DNA of 64,000 nucleotides from an uncultured Eubacteriales bacterium (GTDB lineage Bacteria; Bacillota; Clostridia; Oscillospirales; CAG-272). Within the stretch, counting starts at the first letter, position 1; every line of letters starts with the position of its first letter. Positions 35,850-43,671 of the stretch are shown one piece after another. The notes under the pieces are model-generated. The model was not told where the DNA came from. It saw nothing but the letters and a program-made list of their open reading frames with translations, and searched no databases. The translations under genes were made by a program, and so were the position numbers. The stretch lies in assembly GCA_934432725.1 (NCBI GenBank), contig CAKRZE010000013.1, positions 9,520 to 73,519 of the forward strand. The letters run 5' to 3'.

Positions 35850-36653
35850 ATGAAGAAACGGCTGTTGATCATAGTGGGCGTTTGTTTGCTGGTGGCGATT
35901 CTTGCTGGGGGGATTACTATATATAATATTATGAAGCCGGAGAAGGTTCCCTCAAGGTGCGCTGAAATTATCAATTCTTTTGCCGGGAAAGAGTCGGTCA
36001 GACTTGAAGATTTGACGGAATATAGCGGCAGGGACTTTGTTACATTTCATGTTGACAGAGGTGAGTTTCTTCCATCGGGGCGCGGTGCACCCCTGCTGTC
36101 TTATCAGGATGACGATATGCCGATAGAACGGTTGGAACGCATAGATAAGAATACCGTTTGCGTCGTGTATAAACTGTATTATTATGCGGATGTGGAAGGT
36201 GATATAAAAAAAACTGCCTATGTATGCGTACTGTTTAAACGGGAGGAATGGATAAGCGAGGATAAAAAGCAGACTGGTGAACATTGGTTTAAAACCGGAG
36301 AATACTATTGTTTTCATCAGCATGTGCTTTCTTCCGATGCATACAAGGACATTCAGGCGGGGGATTCACTTCAGCGTGTTGTCGATATTGATGACAGTTT
36401 GCTGATCGACTGGGACCCGCAAAATTATTTCCTTATAACATATCAGCTTTTGTCGGACGGAATCATGGCATGGTATTTTAATGCAGGATTGCCTGAAGAT
36501 GCCCCCTTTGAAGTGTCGGAGTACAAACTGATCGAAAAAACTTTCTATCGCTTCGGAACGGACTGGACAACGTTAAAGAAGCATTTTCCGTATGGTTCTG
36601 TATCTGACGCGAAAACACTTCGGGCAATTGGAAGGCTGATTGAAAAAGGATAA
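35850..36653 (+). CDS. Membrane-anchored small protein A1, candidate immunity protein
   Basis: 267 residues starting at 35850; TTAGGAGGGG 5 nt upstream contains the stop codon of the large protein, 11 nt away. One N-terminal membrane helix (LLIIVGVCLLVAILAGGITIY) then a soluble domain that would face outside. No known family. A second copy at 38784 is almost identical except for one patch at residues ~62-85. The position right behind a variable C-terminal domain suggests protection against it (inference). Confidence 0.72.
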   Translation: MKKRLLIIVGVCLLVAILAGGITIYNIMKPEKVPSRCAEIINSFAGKESVRLEDLTEYSGRDFVTFHVDRGEFLPSGRGAPLLSYQDDDMPIERLERIDKNTVCVVYKLYYYADVEGDIKKTAYVCVLFKREEWISEDKKQTGEHWFKTGEYYCFHQHVLSSDAYKDIQAGDSLQRVVDIDDSLLIDWDPQNYFLITYQLLSDGIMAWYFNAGLPEDAPFEVSEYKLIEKTFYRFGTDWTTLKKHFPYGSVSDAKTLRAIGRLIEKG

Positions 36654-36683
36654 TTTTGCGGCTGTTAAGAGATGTACAGGATA

Positions 36684-36722
36684 CTCTTCCGGTGGCAGGC
36701 ATGAATACCTGTCACCGGAGAG
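36684..36722 (+). terminator. Hairpin between cassettes
   Basis: CTCTTCCGGTGGCAGG pairs with CCTGTCACCGGAGAG around an 8-nt loop, with one or two mismatches; no T-run. An identical copy is at about 39621-39659 after gene A2. Could end the A1 transcript or mark the cassette border. Confidence 0.5.
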
Positions 36723-36747
36723 CCTCCGCATGGACAGGCTCACTTTT

Positions 36748-37621
36748 GTCTGACGGCACAAAGTGGACGGTCAGCAAAACGTCAAGCGGGGCGTATAAGC
36801 TTTCTGCGAAGTCGGGCGGAACGGGCAAGGCGCTTGCCGTGGCAACACTCAATGCCGGTCAAAAAGGCGGGCTTTTGCAGCAAAGGTATTATGTCAATGA
36901 TGACAACTATAAGGATGAGTGGAATCTGAAGCGATTGTCGCTTACATATGTTAATTATTTTGATTCTACATTGGTCGGGGATACAAAAAGACTTGGTTAT
37001 GTGACGGAAGCAAATGACTTTTTGCGAATCGTATTGTCCAGACTGTGTGATGTTTCGGTGACGGGTAAGGCTCCGGAAAGATATGAAGGTATAGCGGATG
37101 GTTGTCTCCCGTCTACGCTGCCATGCACTTGCTATAATGATTGTGAGAAGCATCATAAAAATATAGGTAAAATATCGGACCAGCTGTATAATGCCGGAGT
37201 GGCTCCAAAATATCGGTATGTGCTGTGGACCAACAGAATTAGTACGGCATATTGTGCCAAAAGAAATGGAGTACATACCCCTATGACCGGCGTGCTTGCT
37301 GTTACAGTTAATTATAGACCCGTTATACATTTTCTGACTCTTAACAATGCGCGTGATGATGATCTGAAGGCGTTTATGGCGATTACGCTTTTGCATGAAA
37401 CTGCGCATACATTTTCTATGCCTGAAGTTTACAATGTGCCCGGTCACGATGTGGCGAATGGCTTTGTATGTGTATTTGTATGTGTAATGGAGGTATTTGA
37501 ACAGGAATATGCGTTGGATTTTTATCAAAAAATCCTGAACGGTACTGCGGAACCTTTTTGTGCATCGTGTAAAACACAATTTGTGTCGAGGGTATTGAAT
37601 TATATTGCAAGTGCAGAGTAG
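36748..37621 (+). pseudogene. Silent C-terminal cassette: lectin end plus zinc metalloprotease-like domain
   Basis: 36748-36923 repeats the end of the second ricin-like module (SDGTKWTVSKTSSGAYKLSA onward) in frame, then switches to a new ~230-residue domain with zinc motif LLHETAHTFSMPEVYN and a later His (VPGHD). There is no signal peptide and no start codon with a ribosome site, so it is not expressed as a complete protein but could replace the tip of the large protein by recombination in the shared 176 bp. The stop TAG overlaps the ribosome site of 37631. Confidence 0.78.
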
Positions 37622-37630
37622 GAGGAAAAT

Positions 37631-38485
37631 ATGAAAAAAATATGCGGTATAGTGGGAGTAATTCTTTCTGCGCTTCTGCTGACAGGAGGTGGGAATGCGG
37701 GGGCAAGAGGATATGTTAAGGTTGTTGGGGATTCCTGGTATCTTGTAGTGCCTGAGTATATTCCTAAAGCAAAAGATGGGATGGAGGGATGTTGTTTATT
37801 TGTTCCCGAACTCAGATTTGATTCTTTGGAGGAATTTGTCGATACGGTTAAAAATCAGGATTTCAGTGAGGATCAGCTTTCCGCTGCAAAGTATCTCTTT
37901 GGACCGGAGGAGCAAAATGGATTTCGGATATGCAACATGGACAAGATATATGCGCCGAGACTTCCGTCCGGTATGAAAATCAACTGGGTGATTTGGGAAG
38001 GTCAGAATTATTCATTTTATTTTTCATCGGAGAATACTCGTACTACGGGTGTAATTTCTGTTCTGAACGATGATGATATTCAGGCTGACAAAATGTTTTC
38101 GTATCAATACAGACTGAAAGGCTTTGGCGCAGAGGTACTGGAGGAAATATATGATGACGGGGAAAGAACAGAAGTGATTTTTTCAAATGAATCCGGGAAA
38201 TACAAATGGACTACATATGCTGTTGAAAGACGGATGACAGACTTTGACGGCAGAACCGTTACGGCTCAATGTCGCATTGCGGCACGTTATTGTTTGCAGC
38301 CTTACGGCAAATACATAGGGTTTGGGAAGACAGGTCTGAGGGGGGTGGAAATGTATGTGGAAAGCGATGTGCTGAATTATTATATCTGCATAGATAATTT
38401 TCCGCCTGAGATGACTGATGAATGGCTTTCGGAATTTGGATTGGAAGCGTATCGCAAGAATTGCGGAACAAACGCTCCTGTGTAA
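37631..38485 (+). CDS. Secreted protein B, candidate immunity protein for the metalloprotease cassette
   Basis: 284 residues, TAGGAGG 6 nt before the ATG and including the upstream stop codon. N-terminal signal (ICGIVGVILSALLLTGGGNA) without a lipobox Cys; the rest is a soluble domain of unknown fold (SLEEFVDTVKNQDFS; YSFYFSSENTR). Position matches that of A1 behind its own tip, hence the immunity guess. Confidence 0.65.
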   Translation: MKKICGIVGVILSALLLTGGGNAGARGYVKVVGDSWYLVVPEYIPKAKDGMEGCCLFVPELRFDSLEEFVDTVKNQDFSEDQLSAAKYLFGPEEQNGFRICNMDKIYAPRLPSGMKINWVIWEGQNYSFYFSSENTRTTGVISVLNDDDIQADKMFSYQYRLKGFGAEVLEEIYDDGERTEVIFSNESGKYKWTTYAVERRMTDFDGRTVTAQCRIAARYCLQPYGKYIGFGKTGLRGVEMYVESDVLNYYICIDNFPPEMTDEWLSEFGLEAYRKNCGTNAPV

Positions 38486-38496
38486 ATGTCCGGTAT

Positions 38497-38772
38497 AGCA
38501 ATCCGTTAGAACCGAACCAATATCGTGTTGTGTTGAGAACGGGTATTCATAACGTGCAGAATGACAACGGTGTGTTCGTGAAAGATTATGATTTTCATTT
38601 TTGGTATCAAACATACGATGGAAGATGGGCAAACAAGCACGGATTTACCGCACCTGAGCTGCTTCCGTTCGGAACAACGCCGTTTTCAACAGGCAGCAGC
38701 GGATGGAATTTGGGGTCTTATCCTGACTTTTACGACAGCCCCATTTATTGCTATATTATTACCGTCAGTTAG
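38497..38772 (+). pseudogene. Remnant of the Cys/His C-terminal domain (3' part only)
   Basis: Copy of 35563-35838 encoding the last ~91 residues (NPLEPNQYRVVLRTG to the end); one noticed change is S to N in NDNGVF. The His segment is present, but the NCHGY cysteine half and the lectin stretch are missing, so it cannot be active by itself. Confidence 0.85.
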
Positions 38773-38783
38773 GAGGGGACAGT

Positions 38784-39590
38784 ATGAAGAAACGGCTGTT
38801 GATCATAGTGGGCGTTTGTTTGCTGGTGGCGATTCTTGCTGGAGGGATTACTATATATAATATTATGAAACCGGAGAAGGTTCCCTCAAGGTGCGCTGAA
38901 ATTATCAATTCTTTTGCCGGGAAAGAGCCGGTCAGACTTGAAGATTTGACGGAATATAGCGGCAGCGATTTTGTTTTTTTTCATCATGGCAGGGGGGTGC
39001 GTCCCCCCCTGTCGGGTTTCTGCTACCCCCTGCTGTTTCAACAGGATGAGGATATGCCGATAGAACGGTTGGAACGCATAGATAAGAATACTGTTTGCGT
39101 CGTGTATAAACTGTATTATTATGCGGATGTGGAAGGTGATATAAAAAAGACTGCCTATGTATGCGTACTGTTTAAACGGGAGGAATGGATAAGCGAGGAT
39201 AAAAAGCGGACCGGTGAACAATGGCTTAAAACCGGAGAATACTATTGTTTTCATCAGCATGTGCTTTCTTCCGATGCATACAAGGACATTCAGGCGGGGG
39301 ATTCACTTCAGCGTGTTGTCGATATTGATGACAGTTTGCTGATCGACTGGGACCCGCAAAATTATTTCCTTATAACATATCAGCTTTTGTCGGACGGAAT
39401 CATGGCATGGTATTTTAATGCAGGATTGCCTGAAGATGCCCCCTTTGAAGTGTCGGAGTACAAACTGATCGAAAAAACTTTCTATCGCTTCGGAACGGAC
39501 TGGACAACGTTAAAGAAGCATTTTCCGTATGGTTCTGTATCTGACGCGAAAACACTTCGGGCAATTGGAAGGCTGATTGAAAAAGGATAA
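38784..39590 (+). CDS. Membrane-anchored small protein A2, candidate immunity protein
   Basis: 268 residues, same ribosome site as A1. Identical to A1 over most of its length; differences cluster at residues ~50-85 (A2 has HHGRGVRPPLSGFCYPLLFQ where A1 has HVDRGEFLPSGRGAPLLSYQ), with a few single changes further on. One N-terminal membrane helix. Probably an orphan immunity variant retained after loss of its tip. Confidence 0.72.
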   Translation: MKKRLLIIVGVCLLVAILAGGITIYNIMKPEKVPSRCAEIINSFAGKEPVRLEDLTEYSGSDFVFFHHGRGVRPPLSGFCYPLLFQQDEDMPIERLERIDKNTVCVVYKLYYYADVEGDIKKTAYVCVLFKREEWISEDKKRTGEQWLKTGEYYCFHQHVLSSDAYKDIQAGDSLQRVVDIDDSLLIDWDPQNYFLITYQLLSDGIMAWYFNAGLPEDAPFEVSEYKLIEKTFYRFGTDWTTLKKHFPYGSVSDAKTLRAIGRLIEKG

Positions 39591-39835
39591 TTTTGCGGCT
39601 GTTAAGAGATGTACAGGATACTCTTCCGGTGGCAGGCATGAATACCTGTCACCGGAGAGCCTCCGCATGGACAGGCTCACTTTTGTCTGACGGCACAAAG
39701 TGGACGGTCAGCAAAACGTCAAGCGGGGCATATAAGCTTTCTGCGAAGTCGGGCGGAACGGGCAAGGCGCTTGCTGTGGCAACGCTCAATGCCGGTCAAA
39801 AAGGCGGGCTTTTGCAGCAAAGGAGGAAATTTGAT

Positions 39836-40666
39836 ATGCGAGTATTGAAAAAGAGTGAATTCAGGATTTTTTCTGCAATTCTGTCGGGAATCTGTATGCT
39901 TGTCTTTGCGTTGTCTTGCTCCGGGTGTGCTGCCACAGCCTATGCGTGTGATATTGTGGAGCAGACAGAGGTTGATGTGGATACCCCGTCCGATTACGTT
40001 GCGAGAGGCAAACATGAAATCGGAATAGCCGCAAAGGAATATAATATTTCTTATATAAACAGCAAAAAAGATTTTTTCAGAGACGATGTTTGTGACGTGT
40101 TTGAAGTATTAGAAGATGACTCTTCAGACACGAATCGGGGAGGGACTGTCACTCTGAATTCGAAGACCGGCGAAGTGATCGGCTTTAGAGGAATAACGCC
40201 TTTTCAAAGAATTACGGGATTTTCTTCTTTGACCAAAGAACAAATGAGGGCTGAGGTCGAAGCTGTTATGGGAGATTTTGTGGACTTCTCCCGGTATAAT
40301 TCATTTGATGCCGAGGATTTTGAGGGGCAATTCATTGAGGAAACACTTCTGAGATGGAGCGTTGTTCGGGAAATTGAATACGACATCAGTGTTACGGTAC
40401 ATATCACAAATGACGGCGAAATTTATCAATTCAGCATGAATGACAACTGCCCCGATAATCTTAAGAAGCTCTCCTTGACAGAAAGCGAAAGAAACCGTAT
40501 TCTTTTGTCTGCATTACAGAAGAAAACGGATTCTCAAATCACTGAGATCAAAGTGGAAAGTGAAATGCTGACAGCTTGCAACGGAAAGGCGGCTGTGATT
40601 TACGATGTTGTTGTGACAGAGGAAGGCGGATTTGTCTGGAAACTGCTTCTGTCGATTACGCAGTAA
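39836..40666 (+). CDS. Lipoprotein C, candidate orphan immunity protein
   Basis: 276 residues, AGGAGG 9 nt upstream of ATG 39836. Signal with hydrophobic stretch (AILSGICMLVFALSC) and Cys of a lipobox-like SCSGC. The mature part has a TVTLNSKTGEVIGF segment reminiscent of PepSY-like domains, repeated loosely further on (TVHITNDGEIYQF). It directly follows lectin repeat R3 with no C-terminal domain between, as if the tip had been deleted. Confidence 0.68.
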   Translation: MRVLKKSEFRIFSAILSGICMLVFALSCSGCAATAYACDIVEQTEVDVDTPSDYVARGKHEIGIAAKEYNISYINSKKDFFRDDVCDVFEVLEDDSSDTNRGGTVTLNSKTGEVIGFRGITPFQRITGFSSLTKEQMRAEVEAVMGDFVDFSRYNSFDAEDFEGQFIEETLLRWSVVREIEYDISVTVHITNDGEIYQFSMNDNCPDNLKKLSLTESERNRILLSALQKKTDSQITEIKVESEMLTACNGKAAVIYDVVVTEEGGFVWKLLLSITQ

Positions 40667-40745
40667 AAAAAGTCCGATCACTATAATCTCCCTAAGAATC
40701 ATTTGCGTTCCAATTATCAAACAGAATGGAATGAGGAGTGACAGT

Positions 40746-41576
40746 ATGAAACGGTGCGTTTTTCTGATGCTGGCGGTTCTGGTCTTTCTTGGGGTTGTTT
40801 CTTGCAAGCAAGAAAATGTCAATCCTAATACAATTTGTGTAGGTCCACCAACGTCAATGTACACTTCCTTTGATTTTGATTCCTATGACAAATTGCAGGA
40901 GTTGACAGATGAAAATTCTGATGCGTATAAGGAATTGGTGTCAAAGATACCTTATCAGAGACCGAAATGTCCCCTGTTTTTACCGACACTTACCGGTTGG
41001 GCGGACGGGACTGTTAAGTTAGCCATGCCGCAGTTAAATATGGAGAATATAGATTCCGGTCACGGCTGGTTTGATATATGGGATCTTTCGGCAAAGGAAG
41101 CATTTGACCTTCCGTCGATTAACTATAATTATGATGTGGATGGCGCCATTCTGCGAATTAAATTTTCAGATCCCTCGGTGCTCCAAAACCCGGAGGTGAG
41201 TAATGCAAAATCCTATTTGGAAGTGTGCTCAGCCATTGATTCTAAGAGCTACACACCGGATGATTTCAAGAGCAAATACTATTCAGAGGCATATGAGCAG
41301 AATGTGGTTTTAGCGGACGGAACGTGTGTCCGCGCATTGATTCGGGAGGCGGCACCCCAATATGATGGCGAGAAGCCGGAGCAAAGGGTATCGCTGTATT
41401 ATGATGGAATGCTGATAGATGCTGTCTGCTGGTCTAAGACACTTTCTACGGATGATTTTTGGAGTAGATTCGGCATTACCTATATCAAAGCCAAAGCGGA
41501 TTCTGATGCTGACGGAACAAACTCTTCTGCGCAAACGTCCGGTATGACAGAAGAATCTGAATCAGGCGCTGAATAA
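40746..41576 (+). CDS. Lipoprotein D, candidate orphan immunity protein
   Basis: 276 residues, GAGGAG 6 nt before ATG 40746. Signal RCVFLMLAVLVFLGVVSC with the lipidation Cys at ~20. Acidic mature part with no recognised family. Followed by a hairpin at 41593. AT-richer than flanking housekeeping genes, like the rest of this cluster. Confidence 0.68.
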   Translation: MKRCVFLMLAVLVFLGVVSCKQENVNPNTICVGPPTSMYTSFDFDSYDKLQELTDENSDAYKELVSKIPYQRPKCPLFLPTLTGWADGTVKLAMPQLNMENIDSGHGWFDIWDLSAKEAFDLPSINYNYDVDGAILRIKFSDPSVLQNPEVSNAKSYLEVCSAIDSKSYTPDDFKSKYYSEAYEQNVVLADGTCVRALIREAAPQYDGEKPEQRVSLYYDGMLIDAVCWSKTLSTDDFWSRFGITYIKAKADSDADGTNSSAQTSGMTEESESGAE

Positions 41577-41592
41577 TCTGCCTTGAATCATT

Positions 41593-41624
41593 CCAGGCGG
41601 ACGGTGTTTTCGCCGTTCGCCTGG
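41593..41624 (+). terminator. Conserved hairpin after lipoprotein D
   Basis: CCAGGCGGACGGTG / CGCCGTTCGCCTGG, 14 pairs with TTTT loop. A second version at 42552-42584 keeps the stem through compensatory changes. Confidence 0.65.
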
Positions 41625-41631
41625 GATTTCC

Positions 41632-41670
41632 GTGTGGACAGGCACAATTTTGGCTGACGGCATGATGAAT
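41632..41670 (+). repeat. Degenerate cassette border
   Basis: GTGGACAGGCACAATTTTGG followed by CTGACGGCATGATG resembles the R2/R3 border (ATGGACAGGCTCACTTTTGT, CTGACGGCACAAAG). Suggests another cassette once stood here. Confidence 0.6.
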
Positions 41671-41709
41671 CGCATAATTTCATTGTATCAACATATGAAA
41701 CGGGGTGTA

Positions 41710-42382
41710 ATGATGAAACAGATGGCGGCGATATTCGCCGGGTTTGCAGGCTTGTTCCTATGTGTTTGCCTGATCGGATCATGGAGGTGTGACGCTTCCC
41801 CGGAGCCGGAAGGGGGAGGCGGTACGGGCGGTCGATGCAGCCGTAATCGTTGACAGAAAATTTTCCATGTGGGCGGGTTCATATAGTGAATATCAAAAGC
41901 TCATAGAGGAAAATGATCTCGATGAGAAAATGATCACCTATGATAAGGTGCGGTTTTTGGGGGGATTTGATTGCTTTGCGCTGCAGACGGTTCTTAAAAA
42001 CGACTATTCTTTATTTTACATGGGTTTCAGCAACGGTTTTTCTCTGAATGTCTGCGGAAAGTCCTATGTACCTGTTTATGGTGAATATATTTATGATGAT
42101 AGTGATGTGCCGGTACTGAAGGACGAAGAAATCTGCCCGTGGAATATGAGAAAAATGAGAAACACAAAGGACCGGGATCACGGGAAATATCTGTACAAGG
42201 GTATACAGTACAATTATGTTTGCGGAAGGCTGAATTCGGTGAAGTGGGAAAATGAGGAATATTATTTTTCTTTTGGCTTAGATCATGGGGCGAAGTATCC
42301 GGGCTGCGGATTTATGAATGTACTGATGAATCTGCATACTGCTCCTGATGCGATTGCATACTTCAATACTCGGGTGAAATAA
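41710..42382 (+). pseudogene. Membrane/secreted small protein E, frameshifted at a G-run
   Basis: The signal region (MMKQMAAIFAGFAGLFLCVCLIG) starts at 41710 in one frame. After the run GGGGG at 41812-41816 the body (GEAVRAVDAAVIVDRKFSMW, later SLFYMGFSNGFSLNV) lies in the next frame and runs to 42382. Removing one G joins them into a ~223-residue protein. It belongs to the candidate immunity series. Either inactivated, phase-variable, or an assembly error. Confidence 0.72.
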
Positions 42383-42551
42383 AGGCGAAAGCGGGGAAGA
42401 GCTTCCTAATTGAGGCACTTGGTGGAGTTTATTTTTTCATTATAATAAAAAATGTTCCGAAACCGGTAAAAAGCGGGAACAAATCCTCCGGTGCAAACGT
42501 CTGATATTACGGAAGAGCCTGAAGCGGTTCCAATCCTATATCCCCAACTCT

Positions 42552-42584
42552 CCCGGCAGACGGTGTTTTCACTGTTTTGCCGGG
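42552..42584 (+). terminator. Second copy of the conserved hairpin
   Basis: CCCGGCAGACGGTG / CACTGTTTTGCCGGG with TTTT loop and one bulged T. It follows a degraded copy of the lipoprotein D end (GCAAACGTCTGATATTACGG vs GCAAACGTCCGGTATGACAG). Relative to 41593, one A-T pair became C-G and one G-C pair became A-T. Confidence 0.6.
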
Positions 42585-42611
42585 ATTACCCTTATCTGTG
42601 CAAAAGACGAA

Positions 42612-42651
42612 AAAACCGGCATGCGCGATTTTCGGTGCGTATGCCGGTTTT
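42612..42651. terminator. Bidirectional terminator at the end of the effector cluster
   Basis: AAAACCGGCAT (42612-42622) pairs with ATGCCGGTTTT (42641-42651), with A- and T-runs on the two sides; it also faces the end of the minus-strand GNAT gene. Confidence 0.82.
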
Positions 42652-42699
42652 GTATCTGAGACTGCTGTGCGGAGAAGGGAATGCTTCCGGATGGATTTG

Positions 42700-43230
42700 T
42701 TACACCGTTTGATACACGGTTGACCGTGTTTTACGGCAAAATTCAAGAAACAGCTCATGGGAAATGGGATTTGGGGAGCTCATGATACGGAGCGGAATTG
42801 CCTGTCCGTCTTTTGAATAGGGAGGCTGCTCATAGCTTTCATCGGACAGGTGAAATCCGCATGTCCGGTAAAAGGCAATGCGCCGTTCAGCGGTCCGGTT
42901 TTCGGGAGGCTCTACCTCCAGTATGATCGGAAGCCCTCCTGCAAGCGGCTTGAATTGAAGGAGCGTTTCTTTACCATAGCCGCAGCCGCGCAGCTCAGGC
43001 AAAATAGCAAGATGTTCGATAAACCAAAAGTCCGGAAACGTCCAGTACGTCAGAATTCCGGCTTTTTTTCCGTCTGCATAGATTGCTTGCGGATGAAAGC
43101 TTTCACTCTCGGCAAGGATGCAGAGCATGTCCTTTCTGCTGCGGCGTTCCTCCGGAGGAAAAGCTGTTTCCAGGAGGGAAAACAGGAAATCCGCTGTGCT
43201 GCTTTGAATGGGGCGGAAGGAAATATTCAT
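42700..43230 (-). CDS. GNAT-family N-acetyltransferase
   Basis: 176 residues from ATG 43230. GNAT features: HLAILPELRGCGYGKETLL (acetyl-CoA loop) and the late AFYRTCGFHLSDESY segment. Substrate unknown. No ribosome site is visible before the ATG; a 9-bp hairpin ends 15 nt upstream instead. Confidence 0.82.
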   Translation of the reverse strand: MNISFRPIQSSTADFLFSLLETAFPPEERRSRKDMLCILAESESFHPQAIYADGKKAGILTYWTFPDFWFIEHLAILPELRGCGYGKETLLQFKPLAGGLPIILEVEPPENRTAERRIAFYRTCGFHLSDESYEQPPYSKDGQAIPLRIMSSPNPISHELFLEFCRKTRSTVYQTV

Positions 43231-43244
43231 CAATTACAAACCGG

Positions 43245-43266
43245 TGCTTTTGCGGCAGCAAAAGCA
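43245..43266 (-). promoter_or_regulatory. Hairpin just upstream of the GNAT gene
   Basis: TGCTTTTGC/GCAAAAGCA, perfect 9-bp stem, loop GGCA, about 15 nt before the start codon where a ribosome site would be expected. May influence translation. Confidence 0.45.
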
Positions 43267-43531
43267 CATCCTTTCTTGGGAGGTTCGGCGCGGCGCTTTT
43301 TCAAAGGGCTGCTGTCGTTTCAAGAGAAGCCCTGCGCAAATCCCTTCTTCGCCTGCTGACTTTTTCGGGTTCCCGGAGAAAAATGTTTCGGCACATGGAA
43401 GCGGAGCGGATGCATGCGGTTTTCGGTGGAGGAACGGGAAACAGATACAGACAGGCGCGTGGCGGCAGGGTAAACCAAGTTTTTCGGAAAGTCCGGCAGG
43501 CAGGGAGCCGGCCTGTTCGAAAAACATCAAT

Positions 43532-43564
43532 CCCCCGAACGTGAAGCTGTTTCAGGTTCGGGGG
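43532..43564 (-). terminator. Terminator of the VanY-like gene
   Basis: CCCCCGAAC/GTTCGGGGG, 9-bp perfect stem with 15-nt loop; on the minus strand it is followed by ATTGATGTTTTT. Confidence 0.75.
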
Positions 43565-43671
43565 CAGTGAAGGGAAGCGGCGCGCTTTTTGACAGTCGGT
43601 GTTTTTGCCCGGAATGGAGCGGGGCAAACCTGAAAACAGTTTACGGGAGCGCAGGAGTTGTGCCGGAAGAA

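Larger units (their letters stand above)
35563..36886 (+). repeat. 1.3-kb direct duplication, first copy (second at 38497-39823)
   Basis: Covers the 3' part of the Cys/His domain, gene A1, the inter-cassette hairpin and 139 bp of the lectin stretch. The offset is 2934 bp before and 2937 bp after the A gene because A2 is one codon longer. Confidence 0.85.
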
